DNA of 51,496 nucleotides. Source: Bacteroidales bacterium. Its GTDB lineage: Bacteria > Bacteroidota > Bacteroidia > Bacteroidales > JAEINX01. The notes below the pieces were generated by a model. It saw only the letters and a program-made list of their open reading frames with translations. It had not been told where the DNA came from and did not search any database. The stretch spans positions 1 to 51,496 of the forward strand of contig JAEINX010000015.1 in NCBI GenBank assembly GCA_016342645.1, written 5' to 3'. A program made the translations under genes and the position numbers. This document shows, piece after piece, positions 1 through 7,947 of the stretch; within the stretch, counting starts at the first letter, position 1; each line of letters opens with the position of its first letter.

Positions 1-1669
1 CCCGTAATAGCGCCTGGCCGGGAGTGTCCATTCCTTCCTGAAACATTCCCATATATATACCTTTATCTATCTGGTTATTATAGGCAGTATGTGTGTTGGA
101 GGTAGGGCCAACAAAAGCACATGCACCTCTTGGTTCGTCTAATGAACCCAATTCCAACCATTCTTCGCCAAAACAATTACCTCCATTAGCAGTAAACATT
201 GCAACACCACAGCCAATACTGGTAACAAAAGTAAATTGTTCACCATTATTCAGACTTGAGACAGTAGTTGTAAAAAAATCATAACAACTTGCATACCAAC
301 CATAATACCAACCTTCACCACGATAGTTTAAATAACTTCGTCCTTCATTTATGGCATGCACAATATCATTTATATTCATTGAGCAATTACCTCCCCATGG
401 ATTACCATCGCTCATCAAGGTATCAACCGATGTAAAATTGCCGTCCTCCATCATCAAACCTGCAACAAAGCGTTTGGTTTCTACTTGTGATTCATAATCA
501 TTATTTGAACAGCAAATTCCTTTTTTAAACCAATCATTATCATTTATATAAGGTTCTTTTTCATACATTAAAAATTTATTTATCATAACTTGCATGCAGT
601 AATCATCCTGATTTGTAAAACGCCCTATCATCATTTCAGGGAAATGATCATCACCATCTATTTCCACAAAATAATCATCATTAGGGAATGAATAGTCATA
701 ATACACAATTTTTTTCGGAAAGACACCATTGTCGCCAACAATCAAAACATAAGTTGGAGGGTGCTCCCAAGTATGGTAAGCATCTGCAATATGATTTTTA
801 ATAATATCAGGATTATTGGAATTAGCACCAATATCACTGAATTTGGTTATGTGTACATCGATACCGCTTTGCCGCTTCCAATCAGCATATTGTTGAAAAC
901 TTGCAGCAAATTGATCAGGCATTATACATAAAATTACATCCCGCCCTCTTTCATTACCATTGTAAAAATTGTCTAATACTGTTTGATAATTAAAAATAAA
1001 ACTACGATAAAGTTTAGCAAAAGAGGGGGCAATTGCCTTTCTTGATGTAGTTTTAGGATTCAACACCTCACCGTTGCCATAATTAATCCTTATTGTTATA
1101 GATGAAGCTACCTGCAACTCTTTTTTTAAGGGTAAATAGCGAATCGGAAAAACAGAAACCCTGGCAATACGAAAATCGCGAAAAACCGATGGCGTTTCAA
1201 CACTTACAAAATCCTTTGGATAAACATTGGAAGAATTATAAATCTCGAAATTTTCTATATAAGAAGATTCCGGCTGGCCCTCAAACCAACTTAATCTTGC
1301 AGGTTGTAAATGTATATTGCCGAATGTTTCGATTTCCCCTGTTTCTAAAACTTCAATTGAAATATCGGCCTTATCAGGGATAGCCAAAATTTTTGAGATA
1401 CAAGGCAACTCAGGATCACCGGGTTTTGTAGAGAATACTTCTGTAAACAAATCAACAGATTGGTATGTTTTTCCTTCTGTATATAATTCCTTTACATTGA
1501 ATCCTGATAATTCAACTTTAATCACGGTGCTGCTATTATCATCACTGAGTATTGTAACTTTAGGTTGTGTTTTTGATACTTTACTTTTATCAAGGGAAAC
1601 CCATTCAGCATTCATTTTAAAAGGGATGACTGCTGAAACAATCAAAATAATTAAAAATTTATTAAACAT
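1..1669 (-). CDS. gingipain-like C25 family protein, N-terminal 556 residues (3' end outside window)
   Basis: The frame is open from an ATG at 1669 to the left edge, so the gene is partial. A signal peptide (MFNKFLIILIVSAVIPF..) is followed by a propeptide-like region with PGDPELP, as in gingipain precursors. The C25 caspase-like fold follows: the YVLIVGDNGVFP strand, the FPEMMIGRF segment, and a conserved NYRG loop. The Cys site is TSIGCG (C487). The loop that carries the catalytic His in gingipains (GHG) here reads GEG (E452), so peptidase activity is doubtful. C25 proteins are usually exported by T9SS and carry a C-terminal sorting domain; that part lies outside the window. AGGAG sits 5-7 bases before the ATG, a better Shine-Dalgarno than most genes here have. 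Family membership is fairly sure; activity is not. Confidence 0.8.
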   Translation of the reverse strand, partial: MFNKFLIILIVSAVIPFKMNAEWVSLDKSKVSKTQPKVTILSDDNSSTVIKVELSGFNVKELYTEGKTYQSVDLFTEVFSTKPGDPELPCISKILAIPDKADISIEVLETGEIETFGNIHLQPARLSWFEGQPESSYIENFEIYNSSNVYPKDFVSVETPSVFRDFRIARVSVFPIRYLPLKKELQVASSITIRINYGNGEVLNPKTTSRKAIAPSFAKLYRSFIFNYQTVLDNFYNGNERGRDVILCIMPDQFAASFQQYADWKRQSGIDVHITKFSDIGANSNNPDIIKNHIADAYHTWEHPPTYVLIVGDNGVFPKKIVYYDYSFPNDDYFVEIDGDDHFPEMMIGRFTNQDDYCMQVMINKFLMYEKEPYINDNDWFKKGICCSNNDYESQVETKRFVAGLMMEDGNFTSVDTLMSDGNPWGGNCSMNINDIVHAINEGRSYLNYRGEGWYYGWYASCYDFFTTTVSSLNNGEQFTFVTSIGCGVAMFTANGGNCFGEEWLELGSLDEPRGACAFVGPTSNTHTAYNNQIDKGIYMGMFQEGMDTPGQALLR

Positions 1670-2384
1670 TTAAACTCCTGTTAATTAATACAATATTATT
1701 TATATTTGTTAAATTAATCTTAAAATCAAACTTAATCTGAATAATTCATAAAACTGTTAAAACAGTTAATATTATAAATCTTGGATATTTTGAATCCATG
1801 ACTCATACGCTACTCCACATTTTTTAGACTACAAAAATACTTTTCTTAATTGATTTTTTTGATTTTTTTTTTGATTTTAATATTTTTATTCTTTGTGCTG
1901 TTAAAATCGGGAAATGACTCGGTAGTTTATTTTTAATATTAATTGGCTTAAAGAATTTATTCGATGAATTTGACCCCAGCTATTTACTTCAGCTTGTTTA
2001 CCGAAAATTAAAATGAGAAAAACTACCATGGGGCTAATTCGAAGTGGCTATGAACCCTTATTTATTTTGAAAGGTAATTATTTAAGTATTTAATTTTGCT
2101 TGATAAACAGCCTAATAAAATTTCACACAAAATACGCAGACGAATCGAAAAAAACGCAAAGATTTAATTTGCAAGGTAGTAGTCTTTGTGATTTTGACGA
2201 ATATTTTCTTTGATTTATCCTCTGAATTTATGAAAGCCAAGATGTAGAACCGAAAAAAATCACTCAAAAGGCATAAGCAAAACTCAAAATCCCAATTGCG
2301 TAACATACATTATGCTTGGGGTTTAGCCCAAAAAGGATTAAAATTCAATTGAGCATCGATATTTTGGGATTGGCGACTTTGATT

Positions 2385-2420
2385 AACGCGGTAGGTTATC
2401 AAACATTATCGCGTTTTTTT
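2385..2420 (+). terminator. terminator-like hairpin with T-run
   Basis: AACGCGGTA (2385-2393) pairs with TATCGCGTT (2407-2415), a 9-bp stem with one G-T wobble. Five further T follow. The T-run faces the plus strand, yet no plus-strand gene precedes it here, so it may be a remnant or belong to a mobile segment. Confidence 0.4.
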
Positions 2421-2445
2421 AGGGCTCAACTGAGCCTTAAATCCT

Positions 2446-2465
2446 AAAATGTTGGCGTTTCATTG
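2446..2465 (+). repeat. left arm of an imperfect inverted repeat flanking the Fic gene
   Basis: The sequence AAAATGTTGGCGTTTCATTG is matched in inverted orientation at 3509-3526, except for two single-base gaps. The two arms enclose the whole Fic gene. Confidence 0.4.
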
Positions 2466-2531
2466 ATTTCTATTTTGTCGTTTCGCTTTTCATTCTTTCG
2501 TTGTGTGCTGCCCCTTTTTACCGTTTTTTCC

Positions 2532-3413
2532 TTAGTCATTTTCCTCGTAGTAATATGAGTAGTCAATCCCTTTCATAAACATTTCGCGGTCGTTTATTTT
2601 GGTGGTGAGCGCATTATTCAAAAGAGTTTTTAGAACACTACTTTTTGTTGGACTAAGCATCACTGCATTCATATAATCACGCTTGCTTATTTTACTCCAA
2701 TCCACACATTTGCGGAGACGTTTTTTTAATATCAAATCCAACCATATTCGGGTACTTCTGCCGTTGCCTTCCATAAAAGGATGTGCAATGTTCATTTCTA
2801 CATATTTGTTTACGATTTCATCAAATGTAGTTTCGGGCATTGCTTCTATTTGCTTTAATGTGTTGCCTAAAAAGCGTGATACGGCAAATTGAAAACCACC
2901 TTTTGAAATATTTTTTTGTCTGATTTGTCCCGCAAAATCATACAATCCGCCAAACAAATAAGCGTGTATTTGTTGCAAACCTTTGGTTGTCCCAACTTCT
3001 ATGCTGTTGATAAAAGAACTTTCAAACATGGCATACGCTTTTGTTTTGCTTTTTCCATCTATGCTTTCATCGCTGTAAGTAAACCATTCTATAAATCGGT
3101 TTGCTTTTTTGCTCGGAAATTCTTTGCCTAAGGCAATAATACCCTTGTAATCCAATGTGTCGGCTAAACGCTTTTTGCTGTCTGGGGCAAGAAATTTCAA
3201 CTGGGTAGTAGCACTAACCACTTGGCTGTTTTCTTTTTTCAATTTGGCTTTAAGATATTTCCAATAGTTGCGGGTTTTGGTGTAGTCGTCTTGGTCGGTA
3301 AGTAAAGCTACAATATCCAACACACTAAACCACCATTTGGCGTTTTGTTCGTCCCAAACGGCTCGCACTTCGCGGTTGTCAAAAAAACGTATGGATATTT
3401 TTGCTTTACTCAT
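2532..3413 (-). CDS. Fic/DOC domain protein with BRO-like N-terminal domain
   Basis: A 293-residue protein. Residues about 8-112 resemble the BRO-N/phage-antirepressor type domain ([20 protein letters not shown]). Residues about 130-285 form a Fic domain with an intact active-site motif [12 protein letters not shown] (211-222), preceded by the usual [25 protein letters not shown] segment. Intact Fic proteins normally transfer AMP (or another nucleotide moiety) from a nucleotide to a hydroxyl side chain of a target protein; the target here is unknown. I see no clear S/TxxxE(G/N) inhibitory helix and no separate antitoxin gene next to it. It stands alone between non-coding stretches and is flanked by an inverted repeat, which fits an accessory, horizontally moving gene. 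Confidence 0.9.
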   Translation of the reverse strand: MSKAKISIRFFDNREVRAVWDEQNAKWWFSVLDIVALLTDQDDYTKTRNYWKYLKAKLKKENSQVVSATTQLKFLAPDSKKRLADTLDYKGIIALGKEFPSKKANRFIEWFTYSDESIDGKSKTKAYAMFESSFINSIEVGTTKGLQQIHAYLFGGLYDFAGQIRQKNISKGGFQFAVSRFLGNTLKQIEAMPETTFDEIVNKYVEMNIAHPFMEGNGRSTRIWLDLILKKRLRKCVDWSKISKRDYMNAVMLSPTKSSVLKTLLNNALTTKINDREMFMKGIDYSYYYEEND

Positions 3414-3508
3414 AATTAATATTATGTTATCTATTCTGTAAATCTGTAATTATCCATGCAAAGTTATGCAAATTTTATCTTTTAGTTGAATTCTGCGATG
3501 TCACGTTA

Positions 3509-3526
3509 CAATGAACGCCAACTTTT
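3509..3526 (-). repeat. right arm of the inverted repeat flanking the Fic gene
   Basis: The sequence CAATGAACGCCAACTTTT is the reverse complement of the arm at 2446-2465, apart from two single-base gaps. It lies about 95 bases upstream of the Fic start codon. Confidence 0.4.
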
Positions 3527-3675
3527 AAATTTATGCTACCCTATGAACGTTATTTCGCATTTGTCCACTGTTGCTGATTTTATTAAATTATTGATTAATA
3601 GTGATTTCATGGTTTCAAAATAAATAACCATAATTTTTATCATGCAAATTTACTTAATATATTTAAATATTCAAA

Positions 3676-4167
3676 TTATCTAAAACCTACCTGCAAACAA
3701 ATTTCTTTAATCTTATTTTCAACAGTATTAATAATTTCTTGGTAGCAGGCTTGAACTTCAGTTGAAAAATCATTACTAAAAACCAAATCTTCAATAATTT
3801 CAATGGCAAGTATATGAATTGTTTCAGGAATTTTATATCCTAATTGTCTTCCTGTTTCAATCGCTTCCAGAAATGTTAAATCGTGAAGATTCGATAAATG
3901 CAAAGTATTCCTAAAATTCTCAGGTGTAAGATCCCAAACAAAACCCGGCTCTTTTTCACCGGTTTTTATCCCATCAATTATTATTATTATCTTGTATCCA
4001 TCAAAGGCCTCAATTAAATCAAGCCCTCCAACCCACAATGTTTCATAATGAATAGAAGCATTTTTAGAGTTTCTTTTTAACAACTTGACAATTTTTATCC
4101 CAATTCCGTCATCACCCTGGATTTCGTTACCCATGCCAAGAATTAGTATTTTTTTTTTGGAAACCAT
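3676..4167 (-). CDS. hydrogenase maturation protease (HyaD/HybD/HoxW type, family M52)
   Basis: A 163-residue protein with the family's N-terminal signature GMGNEIQGDDGIG, a second acidic site in IIDGIKTG, and the conserved SNLHDLTFLEAIETG segment that carries a metal-binding His. Family members remove a short C-terminal peptide from the large subunit of [NiFe] hydrogenase after nickel insertion, in the cytoplasm. The length is normal. No hydrogenase structural or hyp gene is present within this window, so its substrate must be encoded elsewhere or the gene is an orphan. It is transcribed away from the GAPDH operon and separated from it by about 400 bases. Confidence 0.88.
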   Translation of the reverse strand: MVSKKKILILGMGNEIQGDDGIGIKIVKLLKRNSKNASIHYETLWVGGLDLIEAFDGYKIIIIIDGIKTGEKEPGFVWDLTPENFRNTLHLSNLHDLTFLEAIETGRQLGYKIPETIHILAIEIIEDLVFSNDFSTEVQACYQEIINTVENKIKEICLQVGFR

Positions 4168-4577
4168 TGATGAAAATGTTTAAATTGGTGAATGATTGAA
4201 TGCTTAAATGTATGAATATTTCTCATTTTTCAAAGATAGAATTTTCTGTTAGGCGAAGATAGTCAATCTTTCATTTTTAGCTTTAATTAAAATGAGCATT
4301 CATTTAATTGCTAAACCCTTTTGGAATTGAGTAATACATCACAAATTATAAAACTACTAAGTGGTTAAACGTGAATAGCCTCAGATAAAAGCCTATGTAT
4401 GAAAAGATGAGAAACATCTCAATAAGCTCAAGGGCGTAAAATAAATCAAAATACTATTTAGCATTGACTATGAGTCAAACTCAATATTTTTATAAAATTT
4501 TTATTTTCTCGATTTAAAAAGTTTGTTTACATTTGCATCTTAAAGAATTTTCTTTTTAAACTAATAATTACTATAAA
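4168..4577. other. divergent intergenic region between the protease and the GAPDH operon
   Basis: No gene is seen in these 410 bases. Near 4186-4215 there are ATTGAATG-like words similar to those after tex. A small hairpin (GATG/CATC) lies near 4405-4420. The promoter for the plus-strand operon is at the right-hand end. Confidence 0.5.
4528..4535 (+). promoter_or_regulatory. Bacteroidota -7 element TACATTTG for the GAPDH operon
   Basis: It is an exact match to TAnnTTTG and lies 42 bases before the start codon at 4578. The -33 region is only T-rich, with no TTTG at the expected spacing. Confidence 0.5.
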
Positions 4578-5591
4578 ATGAAGAAAATACGAATAGGATT
4601 AATGGGTTTTGGTGAAATACCGAGGCACATTTTTCGTCTTTGTCTCGAAGACGATAGAATTGAGATCGTTGCGATTGGTGAAATCGGACGACCCGAGATA
4701 TTTCGTTATTTACTAAAAGTAGAAACAAAAAAACCAATTGAAGTTGAATTGGACGGAAACTTCTTGGTATCAAAAAACGGAAGAACCAGAATGGTTAGAG
4801 CTATTGAACCGGGTGATGTACCATGGGATATTTTTGACATTGATTTAGTTATTGACGGAACCGGTAAATATAAATCAAAAGCATTTATGGAAAAGCATTT
4901 AAAAGCTGGTGCCAAACGCGTATTGTTATCTCATCTTCCGACAGATAGTATTGACAGAATAGTTGTGATGGGAGTGAACGATCACACAATCGAAGCTTCC
5001 GATAAATTGATTTCAGCAGGATCGGCCACAACAAATGCAACCGCAATAATGCTGAAAATACTTGACAAAACTTTTGCAGTTGATTATGCCATGTTAACTT
5101 CAGTACATTCATACACATCCGATCAACCACTTCGTGATAAAGCATCGAGCGATTTCCGCCGTAGCCGTTCGGCTGCCGAAAATATTATCCCAAACGAAAC
5201 CCCTACCCCGCGTTGGATTCAAACTATTTTACCTGAATTCAAAGGGCGTATCGAAGGTTGTGCTTTAAATGTTCCCGTACCAAACGGATCATTATTAGAT
5301 TTAACCACAGTATTTAAACATAAAAATGTAAGCATCGAAAAAGTTAATGATGCTATTTCAAAAGCTGCTAAAAAATTTCCTAATTATATTCAGGTTGTTG
5401 ATGATCCCATTGTTTCAACCGATGTTATTAATAATAGCCATTCGGTGGTTTACGATAAAATGGCAACTATGCATTCTCCCTTTAGAATGCTTAAGACATT
5501 GATTTGGTACCATGCTTCTTATGCAATGGCATCCAGAATAATAGATATAATAAAAGCTTATCAAAACATAAATAAGAAAGGAGTTGAATAA
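4578..5591 (+). CDS. GAPDH-like pseudo-enzyme (catalytic Cys replaced by Ala)
   Basis: A 337-residue protein, co-linear with type I GAPDH along its whole length. The active-site motif SCTTNC reads SATTNA, and the nucleophile is Ala150 (codon GCC at 5025-5027). His177 of the active site is kept (SVHSYTSDQ). Other key positions have changed: the Rossmann loop is GFGEIPR instead of GFGRIGR; the NAD-specificity Asp in AINDLFD is lost (AIGEIGR); the phosphate-site region TTTGAA is NETPTP; ASRVPVP is ALNVPVP; and the C-terminal WYDNEWGYSNR is WYHASYAMASR. Dehydrogenase activity is therefore very unlikely. Its stop overlaps the start of an intact GAPDH gene by one base (TAATG), implying coupled translation. 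A role as a regulatory or structural partner subunit is inference. Confidence 0.85.
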   Translation: MKKIRIGLMGFGEIPRHIFRLCLEDDRIEIVAIGEIGRPEIFRYLLKVETKKPIEVELDGNFLVSKNGRTRMVRAIEPGDVPWDIFDIDLVIDGTGKYKSKAFMEKHLKAGAKRVLLSHLPTDSIDRIVVMGVNDHTIEASDKLISAGSATTNATAIMLKILDKTFAVDYAMLTSVHSYTSDQPLRDKASSDFRRSRSAAENIIPNETPTPRWIQTILPEFKGRIEGCALNVPVPNGSLLDLTTVFKHKNVSIEKVNDAISKAAKKFPNYIQVVDDPIVSTDVINNSHSVVYDKMATMHSPFRMLKTLIWYHASYAMASRIIDIIKAYQNINKKGVE

Positions 5592-6592
5592 TGAATGTTG
5601 CAATTAATGGATTTGGACGAATAGGCCGTTCGGTTTTTAGAATTCTGAACGCAAGAGACGACATCAAAGTAGTGGCTATAAATGATTTGTTCGACAATAA
5701 AGTACTTGAATACTTGTTGAAATATGATACGATTATGAAAGGTTTCGGACAATATGTTCATCTTGAAGGTGATTATTTGATTACTCCACATGAAAAAGTA
5801 AAGATGTTAAGCATAAAAAACCCACTTGAGTTACCTTGGAAAGAACTCGGTGTTGATGTTGTTGTCGAAGCTACCGGCATTTTTAGAACACGAGAAAAAC
5901 TGACACCTCACCTCGAAGCAGGTGCTAAAAGAGTGGTTTTAACAGTTCCGGCTAAAGATGAAATTGATTTTACGATTGTCATCGGAGTTAATGACGAAGG
6001 TTTAAAGCCTGAGCATAAAATAATTTCAAATGCAAGTTGCACAACTAATTGCCTTGCACCAATGGCAAAAGTTTTGAATGATTCTTTCGGAATTATTGAA
6101 GGACTAATGACGACAACTCATGCATATACAAATGATCAACGGCTGGCCGATGTTCCTCACAAAGACTGGAGACGCGGGCGAGCTGCCGCCGAAAATATTA
6201 TTCCTACAACAACCGGTGCGGCAACTGCTGTCGGAAAAGTTATTCCCGAATTAAAAGGAAAACTTGATGGAATGGCATCGAGAGTTCCCGTTCCCGATGG
6301 TTCGATTGTTGATCTGGTTGTAGAAGTTGCACAAGATGTTACAGTTGATGAAGTAAATGCCGCCGTCAGAATTGCATCAAAAACCCCAAAATTGAAAAAT
6401 ATTCTTTTTTACTCTGACGAAAAAATTGTTTCTTCGGATATTGTCGGGAATTCATATTCTTCAATTTATGATGCAGAGTTCACAGCCGTTCTTGGAAAAC
6501 GGTTAATTAAAACATTGAATTGGTATGATAATGAATGGGGATATTCAAATCGTGTTGTTGACCTTATTTTAAAACTAAAGGATTTTGGATAG
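5591..6592 (+). CDS. gapA: glyceraldehyde-3-phosphate dehydrogenase, type I
   Basis: A 333-residue protein of normal length with every hallmark. It has the NAD-binding loop NGFGRIGR at the N-terminus, Asp32 for NAD preference, the catalytic motif NASCTTNC (Cys150), His177 in TTHAYTNDQ, the phosphate-site segments TTTGAA and ASRVPVPDGS, and C-terminal WYDNEWGYSNR. It performs the NAD-dependent phosphorylating oxidation of glyceraldehyde 3-phosphate in glycolysis, and the reverse step in gluconeogenesis. It is translationally coupled (TAATG) to the inactive paralogue upstream. A perfect 19-bp inverted repeat follows about 90 bases after the stop. A third GAPDH of another subtype lies at 32.2-33.7 kb on the other strand. 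Confidence 0.95.
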   Translation: MNVAINGFGRIGRSVFRILNARDDIKVVAINDLFDNKVLEYLLKYDTIMKGFGQYVHLEGDYLITPHEKVKMLSIKNPLELPWKELGVDVVVEATGIFRTREKLTPHLEAGAKRVVLTVPAKDEIDFTIVIGVNDEGLKPEHKIISNASCTTNCLAPMAKVLNDSFGIIEGLMTTTHAYTNDQRLADVPHKDWRRGRAAAENIIPTTTGAATAVGKVIPELKGKLDGMASRVPVPDGSIVDLVVEVAQDVTVDEVNAAVRIASKTPKLKNILFYSDEKIVSSDIVGNSYSSIYDAEFTAVLGKRLIKTLNWYDNEWGYSNRVVDLILKLKDFG

Positions 6593-6680
6593 AAAAATTC
6601 TGTGAGTATTAAATCGTACAATGAACTGCTTTATCGAATGTTTTAGTAGTTTTAGCATCTTCTTTATTTCAAATCTCGCA

Positions 6681-6725
6681 CGATTAACAGATTATAAAAA
6701 TCTGAATTTTATAATCTGTTAATCG
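6681..6725 (+). terminator. perfect 19-bp inverted repeat, probable transcription end of the GAPDH operon
   Basis: The arm at 6681-6699 is the exact reverse complement of 6707-6725, with a 7-base loop. The stem is long but AT-rich and not followed by a T-run, so it could instead be a dispersed palindrome. Confidence 0.5.
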
Positions 6726-6775
6726 GTGGAAAATTTGATTATTAATCATATTTTTTCAAGGGGTAAGAATTTCTT

Positions 6776-6783
6776 TATATTTG
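6776..6783 (+). promoter_or_regulatory. -7 element TATATTTG upstream of aroB
   Basis: It is an exact TAnnTTTG match 65 bases before the aroB start. The expected -33 position holds only a run of T. Confidence 0.4.
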
Positions 6784-6848
6784 CTTAATAAATTTTCAGA
6801 AATAACAATAGATAATTGGTTATTTGTAAAATATTTGATGAATAAAGT

Positions 6849-7931
6849 ATGGAAAAATTCAAATCAGAAAATTATGATATTTATTTGGGAAAACTGCAAT
6901 TTCCGCAAATTGAAAATTTTCTGCAAAAAAAAGTTTATCAATCAAGTAAAAAAATAATTATTGTTGATGAAAACACTAAACATTTTTGTCTTCCCAAGCT
7001 TCTGAAAAATGTTAAAACTCTTCAAGCAGCTAATATTATTGAAATTAAAAATGGTGAAAAACACAAAACTATCGATGATTGTAAATTAGTTTGGGAGAAA
7101 TTAATTGAATTAAAAACTGATCGTAACTCTATCGTAATCAATCTTGGGGGCGGAATGCTTACCGACATTGGTGGATTTGTTTCTTCAACTTTTAAACGCG
7201 GCATCCCTTTTATTAACATTCCTACTACTTTACTTGCAATGGTCGATGCTTCAATTGGCGGAAAAACAGGTGTTAATTTCGGGGAATTAAAAAATCAAAT
7301 TGGAGTATTCTCAAAACCTATGGCAGTTTTTATAATTCCCGAATTTCTGAAAAGCCTTAATAAAAGTCAAATACTTTCCGCTTATGCTGAAATTATTAAA
7401 CATGCTTTAATTTTTGATGAAAAATATTGGGAAACAATAAAAAATATCGAAATTCATTCTACTGATTATTATCTAAATCTAATTATTCCATCAATTAAAA
7501 TTAAAAATGAAATTGTCAGTATCGATCCTTATGAAAAAAATGTGAGAAAAAAACTCAATTTCGGCCATACTATCGGCCATGCTTTCGAAACTATCTCTCA
7601 TAAAAAGGGCAAAGCACTGCTTCATGGCGAAGCAATTGCAATGGGAATGATTTGCGAAACATTTATTTCACATAAAATTGCGGGACTCAGTCAAAGTGAA
7701 TTGAAAGAAATTATTTCTCATATTATAAAATACTTTAAGCCTTACATTTTACAAAAACAAGATTTTAACACATTAATTGAAATAATGTCGCACGATAAAA
7801 AAAATTCGGATAAGGAAATAAATTTTACTTTATTGAATTCTATCGGTAAAGCAGAAATAAATAAAACCTGCAAAAAAGACCTAATTATTGAGGCATTTGA
7901 ATTTTATTCTCACTTGCCTTTTAAAAATTAA
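6849..7931 (+). CDS. aroB: 3-dehydroquinate synthase
   Basis: A 360-residue protein with AroB signatures. It has NAD-binding NLGGGMLTDIGGFVSS, the segment NIPTTLLAMVDASIGGKTGVN, and the zinc-binding NFGHTIGHAFE with a later His in LLHGEAIAMGM. It converts DAHP to 3-dehydroquinate in the shikimate pathway, using NAD and a divalent metal in the cytoplasm. It is followed after 16 bases by aroA, so the two successive shikimate-branch functions are co-transcribed. Length and motifs are normal. Confidence 0.95.
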   Translation: MEKFKSENYDIYLGKLQFPQIENFLQKKVYQSSKKIIIVDENTKHFCLPKLLKNVKTLQAANIIEIKNGEKHKTIDDCKLVWEKLIELKTDRNSIVINLGGGMLTDIGGFVSSTFKRGIPFINIPTTLLAMVDASIGGKTGVNFGELKNQIGVFSKPMAVFIIPEFLKSLNKSQILSAYAEIIKHALIFDEKYWETIKNIEIHSTDYYLNLIIPSIKIKNEIVSIDPYEKNVRKKLNFGHTIGHAFETISHKKGKALLHGEAIAMGMICETFISHKIAGLSQSELKEIISHIIKYFKPYILQKQDFNTLIEIMSHDKKNSDKEINFTLLNSIGKAEINKTCKKDLIIEAFEFYSHLPFKN

Positions 7932-7947
7932 TTTAACCAATAAAATA

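Larger units (their letters stand above)
1670..2531. other. intergenic region without a convincing gene
   Basis: These 862 bases are AT-rich. A short open frame at 2112-2306 (-) shows no recognisable motif and is not accepted. The segment 2320-2465 is structured. It contains a terminator-like stem at 2385-2420, a palindrome at 2421-2438 (AGGGCTCA / TGAGCCTT) and one arm of an inverted repeat that reappears upstream of the Fic gene. Confidence 0.6.

Noticed and set aside
1102..1673. Plus-strand open frames inside the gingipain-like gene
   Set aside because: They are antisense to a clear C25 homologue and show no motif of their own.
2112..2306. Short minus-strand frame rich in Phe and Cys
   Set aside because: Low-complexity composition, no recognisable family, and no start or promoter context.
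2320..3560. Integron attC sites around the Fic gene
   Set aside because: Some words recall attC, but I could not place paired core sites (RYYYAAC / GTRRRRY) with the right spacing, and no integrase is present.
7888..7947. Upstream TTG start of aroA inside aroB
   Set aside because: The extra 20 residues are unlike AroA N-termini, and the ATG at 7948 gives the expected start.
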